Shown: one piece after another, positions 8,004 through 16,219 of the stretch
Position numbering within the stretch: the stretch's first letter is position 1
Layout of the letters: each line of letters starts with the position of its first letter
Assembly (NCBI RefSeq): GCF_029968015.1
Contig: NZ_JASCIS010000060.1
Coordinates: forward strand, 1 to 43,673
DNA length: 43,673 nucleotides
DNA from: Streptomyces luteolus
GTDB lineage: Bacteria; Actinomycetota; Actinomycetes; Streptomycetales; Streptomycetaceae
Direction: 5' to 3'
The notes under the pieces: model-generated
Told to the model about the DNA's origin: nothing
The model's input: only the letters and a program-made list of their open reading frames with translations
Database searches by the model: none
Program-made: the position numbers and the translations under genes

Positions 8004-8957
8004 TCAGCGGTTCCGCTCCGCGTGGGTCTTGGCGTGGCCGAGGGTGGCACGGCTGTTGGTACTGAGCGCGGTGTGCACGTACGCGCGGGCGTCGGCGACG
8101 GTGGCGTCCGGGCCGAGGATCTTCGCGATGTTGTCGGTGTTGAGGGTGACGGTGTGCTGCGAGCTGGCCGTGGAGTTGCCGTCCTCGGTCTCCTCGAAGG
8201 TCCATACGCCGGTGTGCAGGGTCATCAGGGCGGGCAGCGTGACCTGCTTGTAGGCGATGCGGTGGTGCTCGAAGGCGACCCGGTAGGACTTGGTGGTGTG
8301 GGTGGAGCCATCCTTGGCGCGGGTGTCCATCTCCAACTCCTGCAGCCCGGGGGTGTCCTCGGTGAAGCGGACGCGGGCGACGTGCGGGAGCCGCTCCGGC
8401 CACAGGCCGGCGTCGTTGACGAAGTCGAAGGCGTCCTTGGGCGAGCCCTCGACGGTCACGGTGTCGACGAAGGAGAACGTGAGCTCCTCGGTCTCGGCGG
8501 CGTGCACGCGCTCGACGTTCTCCTTGAGGGCGGCGAGTTCGGCGGTGCTGTTCTTGTCCACGGCCCGCTGGATCCACAGCAGGTCGTGCGGGTCGTCGCC
8601 GATGGCGCTGTAGTCGTGCAGGAGCCGCACGCGGGCCGCCGGGGATCCGCCGTCGTCGAGCGGCTCGACGATCCAGGTACCGCCCATCGCGGCGACCGGC
8701 GGGGCGGGGACCTCCTGGCGGAAGGTGATGCGCAGCGCCTCGGGGTCGAGGGTGCGGTGCGAGGTCCAAGTCTTGGGCTCGCCGTTGGCGGTGGCCCAGA
8801 TGCGGATGCGCTCCTCGTTGCCGCCGGTCTCCTCGCGGTCGACGTAGATCGTAGGCGGGAAGATCCGCGGCCAGTTGGTCACCTCGGCGAGGAGGCGGTA
8901 GACAGCGGTGGCGGGTGCGCTGATGGTGATCTCGTGCTCGACCTCACGAGTCGTCAT
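8004..8957 (-). CDS. Di-domain aromatase/cyclase (SRPBCC fold), copy 1
   Basis: This 317-residue protein has two START/Bet v1-like halves. The first opens with HEITISAPATAVYRLLAEVTNWP and the second with FSFVDTVTVEGSPKDAFDFV. Di-domain ARO/CYCs of this length (ActVII, UrdL, JadD types) aromatise the first ring of C9-reduced poly-beta-ketones. It follows the ketoreductase and precedes the copy-2 oxygenase, the usual KR - ARO/CYC - oxygenase order. GGAGAA lies six bases before the ATG. A second, divergent copy lies at 19602-20597. Confidence 0.92.
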   Translation of the reverse strand: MTTREVEHEITISAPATAVYRLLAEVTNWPRIFPPTIYVDREETGGNEERIRIWATANGEPKTWTSHRTLDPEALRITFRQEVPAPPVAAMGGTWIVEPLDDGGSPAARVRLLHDYSAIGDDPHDLLWIQRAVDKNSTAELAALKENVERVHAAETEELTFSFVDTVTVEGSPKDAFDFVNDAGLWPERLPHVARVRFTEDTPGLQELEMDTRAKDGSTHTTKSYRVAFEHHRIAYKQVTLPALMTLHTGVWTFEETEDGNSTASSQHTVTLNTDNIAKILGPDATVADARAYVHTALSTNSRATLGHAKTHAERNR

Positions 8958-8969
8958 GACGGCTTCTCC

Positions 8970-9010
8970 TCGGTGTTACCGGCGTACGGAATCGGTGTTC
9001 CTGGCGTACG
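8970..9010. repeat. 22-bp-period direct repeat upstream of the aromatase/cyclase
   Basis: Two 19-base units (8970-8988 and 8992-9010), starting TCGGTGTT and ending GGCGTACG, lie exactly 22 bases apart with two mismatches. They occupy the 93-base spacer between the ketoreductase and ARO/CYC genes. A 22-base offset is two helical turns and could place two bound proteins on one face. The function is unknown, and a simple duplication is the alternative. Confidence 0.6.
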
Positions 9011-9050
9011 ACAGGGATGTGGCGTCCGGCGGCGCGGAACTGCGGCGGAT

Positions 9051-9836
9051 CTAGAAATTGCCGAGGCCGCCGCAGACGTTCAGCGCCTGGGACGTGATGG
9101 ACGCGGCGGTGTCGGAGGCGAGGTAGCCGACAAGTCCGGCCACCTCCTGCGGGGTGGAGTAGCGGCCCAGCGGAATCTTGGCCTGGAACTTCTGCAGGAT
9201 CGCCGCCTCGGTCGTGTCGTACGCGGCGGCGTAGCCCTGGCGCACCCGCTGCGCCATCGGCGTCTCGACGTAGCCGGGGCAGACGGCGTTGACGGTGATG
9301 CCGGTCGGCGCGAGTTCGTTGCCGAGGGCCTTGGTGAAGCCGACGACGCCGTGCTTGGAGGCCGAGTAGGGGGCGCCGAGGACGACGCCCTGCTTGCCCG
9401 CGGTGGAGGCGATGTTGATGATCCGGCCGTGGTCCTTGTCGCGCATGCCGCCTGTGGTGAGGACCTCGCGGGTCATCCGGAAGACGCTGTTGAGGTTGGT
9501 GTCGATGACGTCGTCCCACAGCTCGTCCGCGATGTCCGCGGTGGGGCCACCGCCGGAGCGCCCGGCGTTGTTGACGAGTACGTCGACGGTGCCGTACGTG
9601 TCGACCGCGCCCTGTACGAACGCCTTGACGGAGGCGGTGTCGCGGACGTCCAGCTCCTTGCCGTCGGCCTGCAGCCCCTCCGCGCGCAGCGTCTTGACGG
9701 TGACCGCGACGTTCTCCGCGGTGCGGGCGCCGATGTAGACCCGGTGGCCCTGCTTGGCCAGGAGGCGGGCGGCCTCCAGGCCGATGCCGCTGGTGGCGCC
9801 GGTGATGAGGGCAACCTTCTGGGTGGTGTCCGACAT
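9051..9836 (-). CDS. Polyketide C9 ketoreductase (ActIII-type SDR)
   Basis: This 261-residue short-chain dehydrogenase has NADPH-binding TGATSGIGLEAA (12-23), NNAG (89-92), catalytic Ser in NIAST, and Tyr/Lys in PYSASKHG. It ends with the ActIII-like ALNVCGGLGNF. The family reduces the C9 carbonyl of the nascent octaketide or decaketide bound to the ACP. At the ActIII PGG position (94-96) this protein has S94-G95-G96, so proline is replaced by serine at a site known to influence stereochemistry in ActIII. It lies between the ACP and ARO/CYC genes, with GGAG upstream of the ATG. Confidence 0.95.
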   Translation of the reverse strand: MSDTTQKVALITGATSGIGLEAARLLAKQGHRVYIGARTAENVAVTVKTLRAEGLQADGKELDVRDTASVKAFVQGAVDTYGTVDVLVNNAGRSGGGPTADIADELWDDVIDTNLNSVFRMTREVLTTGGMRDKDHGRIINIASTAGKQGVVLGAPYSASKHGVVGFTKALGNELAPTGITVNAVCPGYVETPMAQRVRQGYAAAYDTTEAAILQKFQAKIPLGRYSTPQEVAGLVGYLASDTAASITSQALNVCGGLGNF

Positions 9837-9864
9837 GGTGGTGCGCTCCTCTCGGGCGGCCGGG

Positions 9865-10140
9865 TCAGGCGGCCTGGGCCTCGGTGGCGGACAGCTGGGT
9901 GTTGACGGCGTCGATCAGGTCCCCCGGGGTGATCTCGTCGCTGAGGTCGTCGTCGTCGAGGACGATTCCGTACTCGCGCTCGATGCGGCCGCCGGTCTCC
10001 AGGAGGGCGAGGGACTCGTAACCGAGCACCGCGAACGTGGTGTTGAGGATGTCGCCTTCGAGGTCGACGCTCTCCTCCGCGCCTGCGGCCTCCAGGAGGA
10101 TCCGCCGGAGGTCGTCGAGGGTGAACAGGATGCTGGGCAT
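9865..10140 (-). CDS. Type II PKS acyl carrier protein
   Basis: This 91-residue acidic helical protein has the phosphopantetheine site LGYESLALLE (Ser43); the usual Asp before Ser is Glu. It follows KS-beta and precedes the ketoreductase, the standard minimal-PKS position. GAAGGAAGG precedes the ATG. It needs 4'-phosphopantetheine from a PPTase, and one is encoded at 16774-17724. Confidence 0.95.
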   Translation of the reverse strand: MPSILFTLDDLRRILLEAAGAEESVDLEGDILNTTFAVLGYESLALLETGGRIEREYGIVLDDDDLSDEITPGDLIDAVNTQLSATEAQAA

Positions 10141-10236
10141 GGGGACCTTCCTTCGGTCTCGGGGCGGCTTGGCGGCCCCGTCTGATCGGTTCGTTGATCC
10201 GGGAGGGGGTACGGCGGGCTGGGTGCGCGGCGTCGC

Positions 10237-11448
10237 TCAGGCCGCCCGCAGCACCACTGCCGAGTTGAACCCGCCGTAGCCCCGGGCGAGGACGAGGGCG
10301 GTACGTGCCTGGGTCGGCCGGGCCTGGTGCAGTACGAGGTCCAGGTCGTAGTCGGGGCACGGGTCGGTGTGCACGGTGGGCGGGATGACCCCGTCGCGCA
10401 TGGCGAGCAGGGCGCAGGCCACGTCGAGCGGCGCGGCGCCGGAGTACAGGCGTCCGGTCATCGACTTGGGCACCGTCACCGGCACTCCGCGCGGCCCGAA
10501 GAGTTCGGTGATCGCCTCGGCCTCGACCCGGTCGAGCTCCGGGATGCCGGCACCGTCGGCGAAGACCACGTCGATGTCGGCGGCGTCCACGCCTGCGTCG
10601 CCGAGCGCGGTTGCCACGGCCTTGGCCAGGCCGGGCGGGCGGCCGCTGCCCGGCGCCGGGTCGATGGTGGCGCCGTACCCGGCGATCTCGCCGTATACCT
10701 CGGCGCCGCGGGCGCGGGCGCCTTCGGCGGACTCCAGGATGAGGATGGCACCGCCCTCGCCGGGGACCTGCCCGGTGGCCTCGCGGTCGAAGGGCAGATA
10801 GGCGCGGGTGGGCTCGTCGCTGCTGCTGAGCCGGTCTCCGGCGAGCTGGGCGACCCAGCCCCAGGAGCAGATCGAGGCGTCGACGGCGCCGGAGACCACC
10901 AGCGAGGTGCCCTTGCGGATCTGGCGGCGGGCCTGGGCGAGGGCGTCGAGGCCGCCCGCCTGGTCGCTTACGACGACGCCGCTGGGGCCCTTCATGCCGT
11001 TGCGGATGGAGATCTGGCCGGTGTTGACGGCGTAGAACCAGGCGAACGACTGGTACGCGGAGACGAACTGGCTGCCCTTGGACCACAGTCGGCGCAGTTC
11101 GCCCTCGCCGAACTCGAAGCCGCCCGCCGCGCTCGCGGTGACCACTCCCATGTCGAGGGGGTCGCCCTGGCTCGGGTCGACGCCCGCGTCGGCGAGCGCC
11201 CAGTCCGCGGCGACCAGGGCGAGCCGGGTGACCCGGTCGGTCTGCGGCAGGAGTCTGCTGGGCAGGTGCTCCTGCGCGTCGAAGCCGGGTATCTCACCGG
11301 CCAGGCGGGCCGGGTAGCCGGTCGGGTCGAAGCGGGTGATGCGCCCGATGCCGCTCTTGCCGCCACGGGTCGCCGCCCAGTAGTCCGCCGTGCCGAGGCC
11401 GTTGGGCGCGGCGACGCCCATGCCGGTCACCACCACCGGGGCGGTCAT
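10237..11448 (-). CDS. Ketosynthase beta / chain-length factor
   Basis: This 403-residue thiolase-fold protein starts at an ATG overlapping the KS-alpha stop (ATGA). Where KS-alpha has its catalytic Cys, this protein has VVSDQAGGLDALAQA, the Gln that defines chain-length factors. CLF pairs with KS-alpha, decarboxylates malonyl-ACP for priming and sets chain length. I cannot derive chain length from the sequence by eye. The open frame extends upstream to 11574 inside KS-alpha, but only the coupled start fits. Confidence 0.95.
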   Translation of the reverse strand: MTAPVVVTGMGVAAPNGLGTADYWAATRGGKSGIGRITRFDPTGYPARLAGEIPGFDAQEHLPSRLLPQTDRVTRLALVAADWALADAGVDPSQGDPLDMGVVTASAAGGFEFGEGELRRLWSKGSQFVSAYQSFAWFYAVNTGQISIRNGMKGPSGVVVSDQAGGLDALAQARRQIRKGTSLVVSGAVDASICSWGWVAQLAGDRLSSSDEPTRAYLPFDREATGQVPGEGGAILILESAEGARARGAEVYGEIAGYGATIDPAPGSGRPPGLAKAVATALGDAGVDAADIDVVFADGAGIPELDRVEAEAITELFGPRGVPVTVPKSMTGRLYSGAAPLDVACALLAMRDGVIPPTVHTDPCPDYDLDLVLHQARPTQARTALVLARGYGGFNSAVVLRAA

Positions 11449-12716
11449 ACGAAGCTCCTGTCGGGAGAGGCCAGAACCATCGCGCTCTGGAAGCCGCCGA
11501 AGCCGCTGCCGACCGTGAGGACGGTGTCGACCAGCTGGTCGCGCGCGACGATGGGGACGTAGTCGAGGTCGCACTCGGGGTCCGTGGTGTGCAGGTTCGC
11601 CGTCGGTGGCACCACGTCGTACTCCATGGCGAGCACCGAGGCGGCGATCTCGATGGAGCCGATGGCGCCCAGGGAGTGGCCGACCATCGACTTGATGGAG
11701 CTGACGGGTGTGCGGTAAGCGTGCGTGCCCAGGCTCTTCTTGAACGCGGCGGTCTCGTGCCGGTCGTTCTGCTTGGTGCCGGAGCCGTGCGCGTTGACGT
11801 AGTCGATCTGGTCGCCGTTGATCCGGGCCTCGTCGAGGGCGAGCCCGATCGCCTCGGCCATCTCGGCGCCGTCGGGGCGCAGTCCGGTCATGTGGTACGC
11901 ATTCGAGCGGGTCGCGTAGCCCGCGATCTCGGCGTAGATGTGGGCGCCGCGTTTGCGGGCGCTCTCCAGCTCCTCCAGGACGAAAAAGGCGGAGCCCTCG
12001 CCGAGTACGAAGCCGTTGCGGGTGCCGTCGAAGGGGCGTGAGGCGCGTTCCGGCTCGTCGTGCCGGGGCGTGGTGGCCTTGATGGCGTCGAAGCAGGCCA
12101 TGGTGATCGGGGAGATCGGGGCGTCCGAGGCGCCGGCGATCATCACGTCGACGGAGCCCTCGCGGACCAGCTCGACGGCGTAGCCGACGGCGTCGATGCC
12201 GGAGGTGCAGCCGGTGGAGACCACCGTCGAGGGGCCCTCGGCTCCGACGGCCCAGGCCACTTCGGCGGCGAAGGAGCTGGGCACCAGGTAGTTGTAGAGG
12301 TGCGGGGGCGCGTAGCGGTGGTCGACCAGGTCGAGCCGGCCGCCGTCGCTGACGACCCGGTACTCCTCGTCCAGGCCCATGGTGGCGCCGACGGCGGTGC
12401 CGACGGTGACGCCGATCCGGTGGGGGTCGTCGGACCCGAGGTCGATCCCGCTGTCGGCGACCGCGGTGCGGGCGGCAACCACGGCGAACTGGGCCGCGCG
12501 GTCCATCCGCCGTTCCTCCTGCGGGGTGAGGCCGTGCCCCGTGGGGCAGAAGTCCACCTCGGCGGCGACACGGGAGCGGAACGGCGTGGGGTCGAAGAAG
12601 CTGATGCCGCGGGTGGCCGTGCGGCCCTCGCTGAGCAGGTCCCAGAACCTCTCCTTGCCGACGCCGCCGGGCGCGATCACCTCCATGCCGGTGATGACGA
12701 CACGCCGCTCGTTCAT
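11445..12716 (-). CDS. Ketosynthase alpha of the minimal type II PKS
   Basis: The 423-residue protein has the active-site Cys170 in VVSTGCTSGIDAVG and the two catalytic His residues in NAHGSGTKQND (His310) and KSMVGHSLGAIGS (His347, with Lys342). These are at almost the same positions as in actinorhodin KS. It condenses malonyl units on the ACP to make the poly-beta-ketone chain. The start overlaps the cyclase stop (ATGA) and its own stop overlaps the CLF start, so cyclase, KS and CLF are tightly coupled. Confidence 0.96.
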   Translation of the reverse strand: MNERRVVITGMEVIAPGGVGKERFWDLLSEGRTATRGISFFDPTPFRSRVAAEVDFCPTGHGLTPQEERRMDRAAQFAVVAARTAVADSGIDLGSDDPHRIGVTVGTAVGATMGLDEEYRVVSDGGRLDLVDHRYAPPHLYNYLVPSSFAAEVAWAVGAEGPSTVVSTGCTSGIDAVGYAVELVREGSVDVMIAGASDAPISPITMACFDAIKATTPRHDEPERASRPFDGTRNGFVLGEGSAFFVLEELESARKRGAHIYAEIAGYATRSNAYHMTGLRPDGAEMAEAIGLALDEARINGDQIDYVNAHGSGTKQNDRHETAAFKKSLGTHAYRTPVSSIKSMVGHSLGAIGSIEIAASVLAMEYDVVPPTANLHTTDPECDLDYVPIVARDQLVDTVLTVGSGFGGFQSAMVLASPDRSFV

Positions 12717-13042
12717 GCGGAGGCCTCCCACCGGTAGAAGCGCCGGGCCATCGCGTCGGCCGGGGAGCGCCAGGTCTCGGGGTCGTACGGGTCGATGAAC
12801 GGCTTGAGGTCCTCGCTGATCCGCACGAAGCGAGGGTCGTCCTTCGCTCCCTGGATCAGTTGGCCGCCGTTGTCCTCGTCGAAGTCCTGGAGGTGGAAGT
12901 ACAGGCCGTTGAAGGAGAACAGCTGGCGCCGTCGGGTTCCCATGAGGTGCGGCATTTCCGTCGCGTCGAATTCGGCGAACAGCTTGGCGACGTCCGCACT
13001 CGAACCGGGCGCCATACGGGCCACGATCAGCGTGCTGTGCAT
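12713..13042 (-). CDS. TcmI-family polyketide cyclase
   Basis: This 109-residue protein matches the ferredoxin-like TcmI/JadI/UrdF cyclase family: it starts MHSTLIVARMAPGSS, has LFSFNGLYFHLQDF in the middle, and ends YDPETWRSPADAMARRFYRWE. These cyclases close later rings; in angucycline clusters the UrdF/JadI homologue lies directly upstream of KS-alpha, as here. AAGGAG lies eight bases before the ATG. A 286-base leader separates it from the ABM gene and may hold a promoter for the minimal PKS. Confidence 0.93.
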   Translation of the reverse strand: MHSTLIVARMAPGSSADVAKLFAEFDATEMPHLMGTRRRQLFSFNGLYFHLQDFDEDNGGQLIQGAKDDPRFVRISEDLKPFIDPYDPETWRSPADAMARRFYRWEASA

Positions 13043-13328
13043 AGGTTTTGCTCCTTGGCGATGTGCGGTGGACGCGGCGGCGGCGGTGCCGTGCCGGCTG
13101 GAATTCCAGCTGCGTCGGGAGAGTTCACGCTCCTGACAGTGCGTTTCCGTGTTGGAGCCCGGCTCGAGAGAACTAGGAATTCCGCCGGGCGTGGCCGCGC
13201 GGTGGGTCTTGGGGTTCTCTGCCCGGGGCGCGCCGGACGGGCCCCTGGGCCTGTCCGGCGGCGCGGGACGATGCGGGATGGTGCAGGGCTGTGCGGGCGA
13301 TGCGGGGCGGTGCGGGGCGGTGCGGGAT
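13043..13328. promoter_or_regulatory. Leader between the ABM and cyclase genes; possible internal promoter
   Basis: This is the longest gap inside the main operon (286 bases). It contains a stem-loop at 13229-13265, G-rich near-tandem units (GGGGCGGTGCG-like) at 13265-13325, and a 14-base palindrome GCTGGAATTCCAGC at 13097-13110. No clean -35/-10 pair or SARP operator was found. Its length suggests an internal promoter or mRNA processing site ahead of the minimal PKS. Confidence 0.4.
13229..13265. other. Stem-loop in the intra-operon leader
   Basis: The arms 13229-13244 and 13247-13265 pair apart from one mismatch and a 3-base bulge. No U-tract follows, so a simple terminator is unlikely; RNA processing or stabilisation is possible. 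The right arm contains GGGCCTGTCCGGCGG, the same 15 bases as the terminus of the MITE-like element at 22834, so it may be a decayed copy of that terminus. Confidence 0.5.
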
Positions 13329-14024
13329 TTACTCGCCGGCTGCGCGCGTGTGCACCACGCGGTAGGTGTTCACGTCGCTCTCGGTCTTCAGCTCTTCGAT
13401 GCGCTCGTCGTTGCTGCGGCGCGGCTTCGGCTTCTGGTCGTGGGCCAGGTCGCGGTAGGCGTCGTAGGCCTCCTTGCTGTCCCACTGCGAGTAGACGACG
13501 GCGAAGGCGCCCTCGACGAACTTGGCGCGCAGGCCCTTGAAGACGCTGTGCGAGCGGTAGCCGGGGACGTTCACGAGCCAGTCCTGGCCCTCGCCGAGCA
13601 GCTTGATCAGCTCGGCCTGGTCGGCCTCGCCGACCCGGAACACCTCGATGGCGGTGTAGTCGTCGCGATCCGGCGAGACCTCGGCCGGGCCGCCCAGGCC
13701 GGGGCGGGTCTGGGTGAAGACGATCTCGTTCTGAAGCAGCCGGATCCCGGTGGTGATCTCCCGGAAGACCGGCAGGGTGCGGTGCTTGAACTCGTCGCCC
13801 GCGTACCGCGCCTCCAGGTCCTCACCGCTCCGCCACTGGATGAAGTTGGCGGTGCCCGGGCTGTCCACGCCGGCGTGGACGGTGGAGGAGATCCACCCTT
13901 CGTAGGACGCCGCATCGACGATCTTGCGCATCTCGGTGAGCAGCTGGTCCTGGTTCTCGGCGGTGTCCGTGCTGAACAGGTTGAGGACGAGGAGGTAGTT
14001 GTCCTCGGTGGCGATCTTCGGCAT
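13329..14024 (-). CDS. Antibiotic biosynthesis monooxygenase (ABM) family oxygenase, JadG/GilOII/AlpJ-like
   Basis: This 231-residue protein has two ABM-type half domains: LLVLNLFSTDTAENQ ... FIQWRSGEDLEARY and YTAIEVFRVGEADQ ... VVYSQWDSKEAYDAY. Two-domain proteins of this length in angucycline clusters include JadG, GilOII and AlpJ, which oxidatively open the B ring of dehydrorabelomycin-type intermediates using reduced flavin. This specific match is from memory of the family. The alternative is a quinone-forming anthrone-type oxygenase. It lies between the first FAD monooxygenase and the TcmI cyclase. The ATG has AAGGA six bases upstream. No flavin reductase gene is recognisable in the window. 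Confidence 0.8.
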   Translation of the reverse strand: MPKIATEDNYLLVLNLFSTDTAENQDQLLTEMRKIVDAASYEGWISSTVHAGVDSPGTANFIQWRSGEDLEARYAGDEFKHRTLPVFREITTGIRLLQNEIVFTQTRPGLGGPAEVSPDRDDYTAIEVFRVGEADQAELIKLLGEGQDWLVNVPGYRSHSVFKGLRAKFVEGAFAVVYSQWDSKEAYDAYRDLAHDQKPKPRRSNDERIEELKTESDVNTYRVVHTRAAGE

Positions 14025-14088
14025 GGTTCCTTCGCTTTCTGGAGGGATGTGTACGTGCGCTGCTCGTACGGGAGGTGCGTACGAGCGG

Positions 14089-15576
14089 TCAGTCGGCGGG
14101 GCCGAACCAGCGGCCGAGCGCCTCGGTGAGCGACAGGCCGGTGGCTCCGGCGGCCGGTCCGTCGCCGGGGCCGCCGACCCAGGCGACATAGCCGTCGGGG
14201 CGGACGAGGATGCCGTCGAGGCCGCAGTCGCCGTCGGGAGCCGCCACGGTGACGGTGTCGACGCGGTCGGCCCAGCCGTCGGCGGCGGCGCGCAGGGCGG
14301 CGCTGTCGGCGAGGTCGAGGAGGAGTCCGCGCCCGGCCTCCAGGAGGGCGACGACGCTCTGCTTCACGCCGTGTCGGGTGATCTCCTTGTCCTCCAGGCG
14401 GCGGCCGAGCAGCGGGTGGTGGTCGCAGCCGACCTCGTGGCGGATGTCGAGTCCGGTGACCATGCCGACGAGGTGGCGCTGCACTTCCTCGTACCGCATC
14501 AGCTCGCCGAACACCTCCCGCAGCGGGTCGACTTCGTCGCCGCCGAGGTAGAGGGTGCGCTGGGCCAGGGTGTTGGCGAGGATTCGGGCGCCGACCGGGT
14601 GGCGCTCGGCGTGGTAGCTGTCGAGCAGCCCCTTGGGGGCGCGGCCCTTGACTTCGAGAGCGAGCTTCCAGCCGAGGTTGACGGCGTCCTGAATGCCCGC
14701 GCTCATGCCCTGCGCGCCGATCGGCAGGTGGATGTGCGCGGCGTCCCCCGCGACGAAGACGCGGCCCTTGCGGTACTGGGCGGCCTGGCGGCTGACGTCG
14801 GTGGTGGAGGAGACCCACAGTGGCGTGGCGCCGCTGATGTCCTCACCGGCCAGGCGCTGGAACGCCTCGGCGACCTCGCCGAAGGAGATCGGGTCGTCGC
14901 TGCGGCGCAGCGGTTGGGCCCGGTCGTAGTAGATGACGCGGCTGCGGTCCGGGCCGAGCGGCAGCACCATCACCATGCCGCCGGGCACCCGCTCGCCGCT
15001 GAACCGCGGTCGCAGCTGTATGCCTGTGATGTCCGCGAAGCGCAGTTCGATGGTGGGCTCGCTGCCGGTGAAGTCGATTCCGGCGGAGGTGCGTACGACG
15101 CTGCGGGCGCCGTCGCAGCCGACGACATAGCGCCCCCGCAGGGTGCCGACGCCGTCCTCGGTGACCGTGCGGACGCTCACGCCGTCGTCGTCCTGCTCGA
15201 CGCCGGTGATCTCGACACCGCGGCGCACCTGGACGCCGAGTTCGGCGAGCCGGCCCGCGAGCATGCCCTCGGTGCGCGACTGGGGGATGCCGCGGGCGCC
15301 GTACGAACTGCCGGGCAGCACCCGGTAGTCGAGCGGCAGGCCGCCGAAATGACCGAACGGAATGACGTCGACGTCGCCGAGACGAGATATCAGTCCGCGC
15401 TGTGCGAATTCTTCGATCGTCCGCGCGGAAAAGCCGAGTGCACGTGATTCCTTAATGGGCTCGGCAAGCCGGTCGACGACCAGCGCGGAGACTCCATTGA
15501 GACTCAACTCGCCCGCGAGCATAAGTCCGGTGGGACCCGCCCCTACGATGATCACGTCCGCGTCAAAGGTATTCAT
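14089..15576 (-). CDS. FAD-dependent aromatic polyketide monooxygenase, copy 3 (first gene of the PKS operon)
   Basis: This 495-residue class A flavoprotein hydroxylase has DVIIVGAGPTGLMLAGEL, CDGARSVVRTSAGIDFTG and GRVFVAGDAAHIHLPIGAQG-M, followed by QDAVNLGWKLAL. It is closest in motif style to the 4824-6368 enzyme. As first gene, ahead of cyclase and KS, it occupies the UrdE/PgaE/JadH position of angucycline clusters; that group hydroxylates C12 and C6 region positions. GGAAGAGG precedes the ATG. The upstream 164 bases form a divergent promoter region with the NTF2-like gene. Confidence 0.92.
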   Translation of the reverse strand: MNTFDADVIIVGAGPTGLMLAGELSLNGVSALVVDRLAEPIKESRALGFSARTIEEFAQRGLISRLGDVDVIPFGHFGGLPLDYRVLPGSSYGARGIPQSRTEGMLAGRLAELGVQVRRGVEITGVEQDDDGVSVRTVTEDGVGTLRGRYVVGCDGARSVVRTSAGIDFTGSEPTIELRFADITGIQLRPRFSGERVPGGMVMVLPLGPDRSRVIYYDRAQPLRRSDDPISFGEVAEAFQRLAGEDISGATPLWVSSTTDVSRQAAQYRKGRVFVAGDAAHIHLPIGAQGMSAGIQDAVNLGWKLALEVKGRAPKGLLDSYHAERHPVGARILANTLAQRTLYLGGDEVDPLREVFGELMRYEEVQRHLVGMVTGLDIRHEVGCDHHPLLGRRLEDKEITRHGVKQSVVALLEAGRGLLLDLADSAALRAAADGWADRVDTVTVAAPDGDCGLDGILVRPDGYVAWVGGPGDGPAAGATGLSLTEALGRWFGPAD

Positions 15577-15740
15577 CTGCCCTCTTCCGACTGGTGTTTG
15601 ACGAGTATTGTCAGGCCGAGGAGAACGGTAAAGAGAAGCCGGTACACAGCTTTGACAATCCGCTACAGAACTCTCCCTGGAATGTCAGATCTCTGCCCTG
15701 TACCTGGTCCCGGCGGGGCGCCCGGCGCGATGCTCGGGCG
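15577..15740. promoter_or_regulatory. Divergent promoter region between the PKS operon and the NTF2-like gene
   Basis: This stretch is richer in A/T than its surroundings. TTGACA at 15652-15657 on the plus strand is a possible -35, but no good -10 follows at the right distance. I looked for 11-bp-spaced SARP heptamers ahead of the main operon and found only weak candidates (TGTAGCG, TGTCAAA and TGTACCG on the minus strand, offsets 10 and 11). This is the expected control region of the main operon, but its operators are not clear to me. Confidence 0.4.
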
Positions 15741-16205
15741 GTGACTTCCAACCCTTTTCCCGCCGAGGCGGCCGCGTCCGCCGAATCCACCGATGCCGCC
15801 CGGGTCGCGGAACTCATGGACCGCTATCTGATCGCGCTCGACGACGAGAAGCTCGACGAGGCGTGGGCCCGGAGGCTGTTCACCGATGACGCGGTTGTCG
15901 CCTTCCCGATGAGCCGCCACGAGGGCCTCGCGGGCCTCGACGCGTACCACCGGACGTCGATCGGGGCGTTCGCGCGGACCCAGCACTTGGGCTCGCCCGC
16001 GGTGGTGACCGTCGAGGGCGAGCGGGCCGCGTTCCGGGCCAACGTACTGACCACGCATGTCCTGCACCCGGGCGAGGACGGCGCACCGCTGTTCCGCGCG
16101 GGCACGCTGGCGTCCGGGAAGGCCCGCAGGACCCCTGCCGGCTGGCGGATCAGCGAACTGTCCTTCCGGGTCCTGTTCACGGAGGGACAGCCGCCGGGGA
16201 CGTAA
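15741..16205 (+). CDS. NTF2-like / SnoaL-superfamily protein
   Basis: The likely product is 154 residues. RVAELMDRYLIALDDEKLDEAWARRLFTDDAVVAFP matches the start of the NTF2/SnoaL cone fold, and RTPAGWRISELSFRVLF the last strand. Members act as cyclases, isomerases or hydratases on polyketides or steroids, or as binding proteins. The frame is open back to 15594, but the stretch before the GTG at 15741 has non-coding composition. No clear Shine-Dalgarno precedes that GTG, so leaderless translation is possible. It is the only plus-strand gene in the polyketide region, and divergent from the PKS operon. Confidence 0.7.
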   Translation: MTSNPFPAEAAASAESTDAARVAELMDRYLIALDDEKLDEAWARRLFTDDAVVAFPMSRHEGLAGLDAYHRTSIGAFARTQHLGSPAVVTVEGERAAFRANVLTTHVLHPGEDGAPLFRAGTLASGKARRTPAGWRISELSFRVLFTEGQPPGT

Positions 16206-16219
16206 CGACCCGCGGGAGT

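Noticed and set aside
13097..13110. Palindrome GCTGGAATTCCAGC as an operator
   Set aside because: A single 14-base palindrome without a nearby promoter or a second copy; kept only as a note in the leader entry.
15577..15740. SARP operator ahead of the main PKS operon
   Set aside because: Only weak TGT-based repeats at offsets of 10 and 11 bases were seen; not comparable with the arrays at 23228 and 20708.
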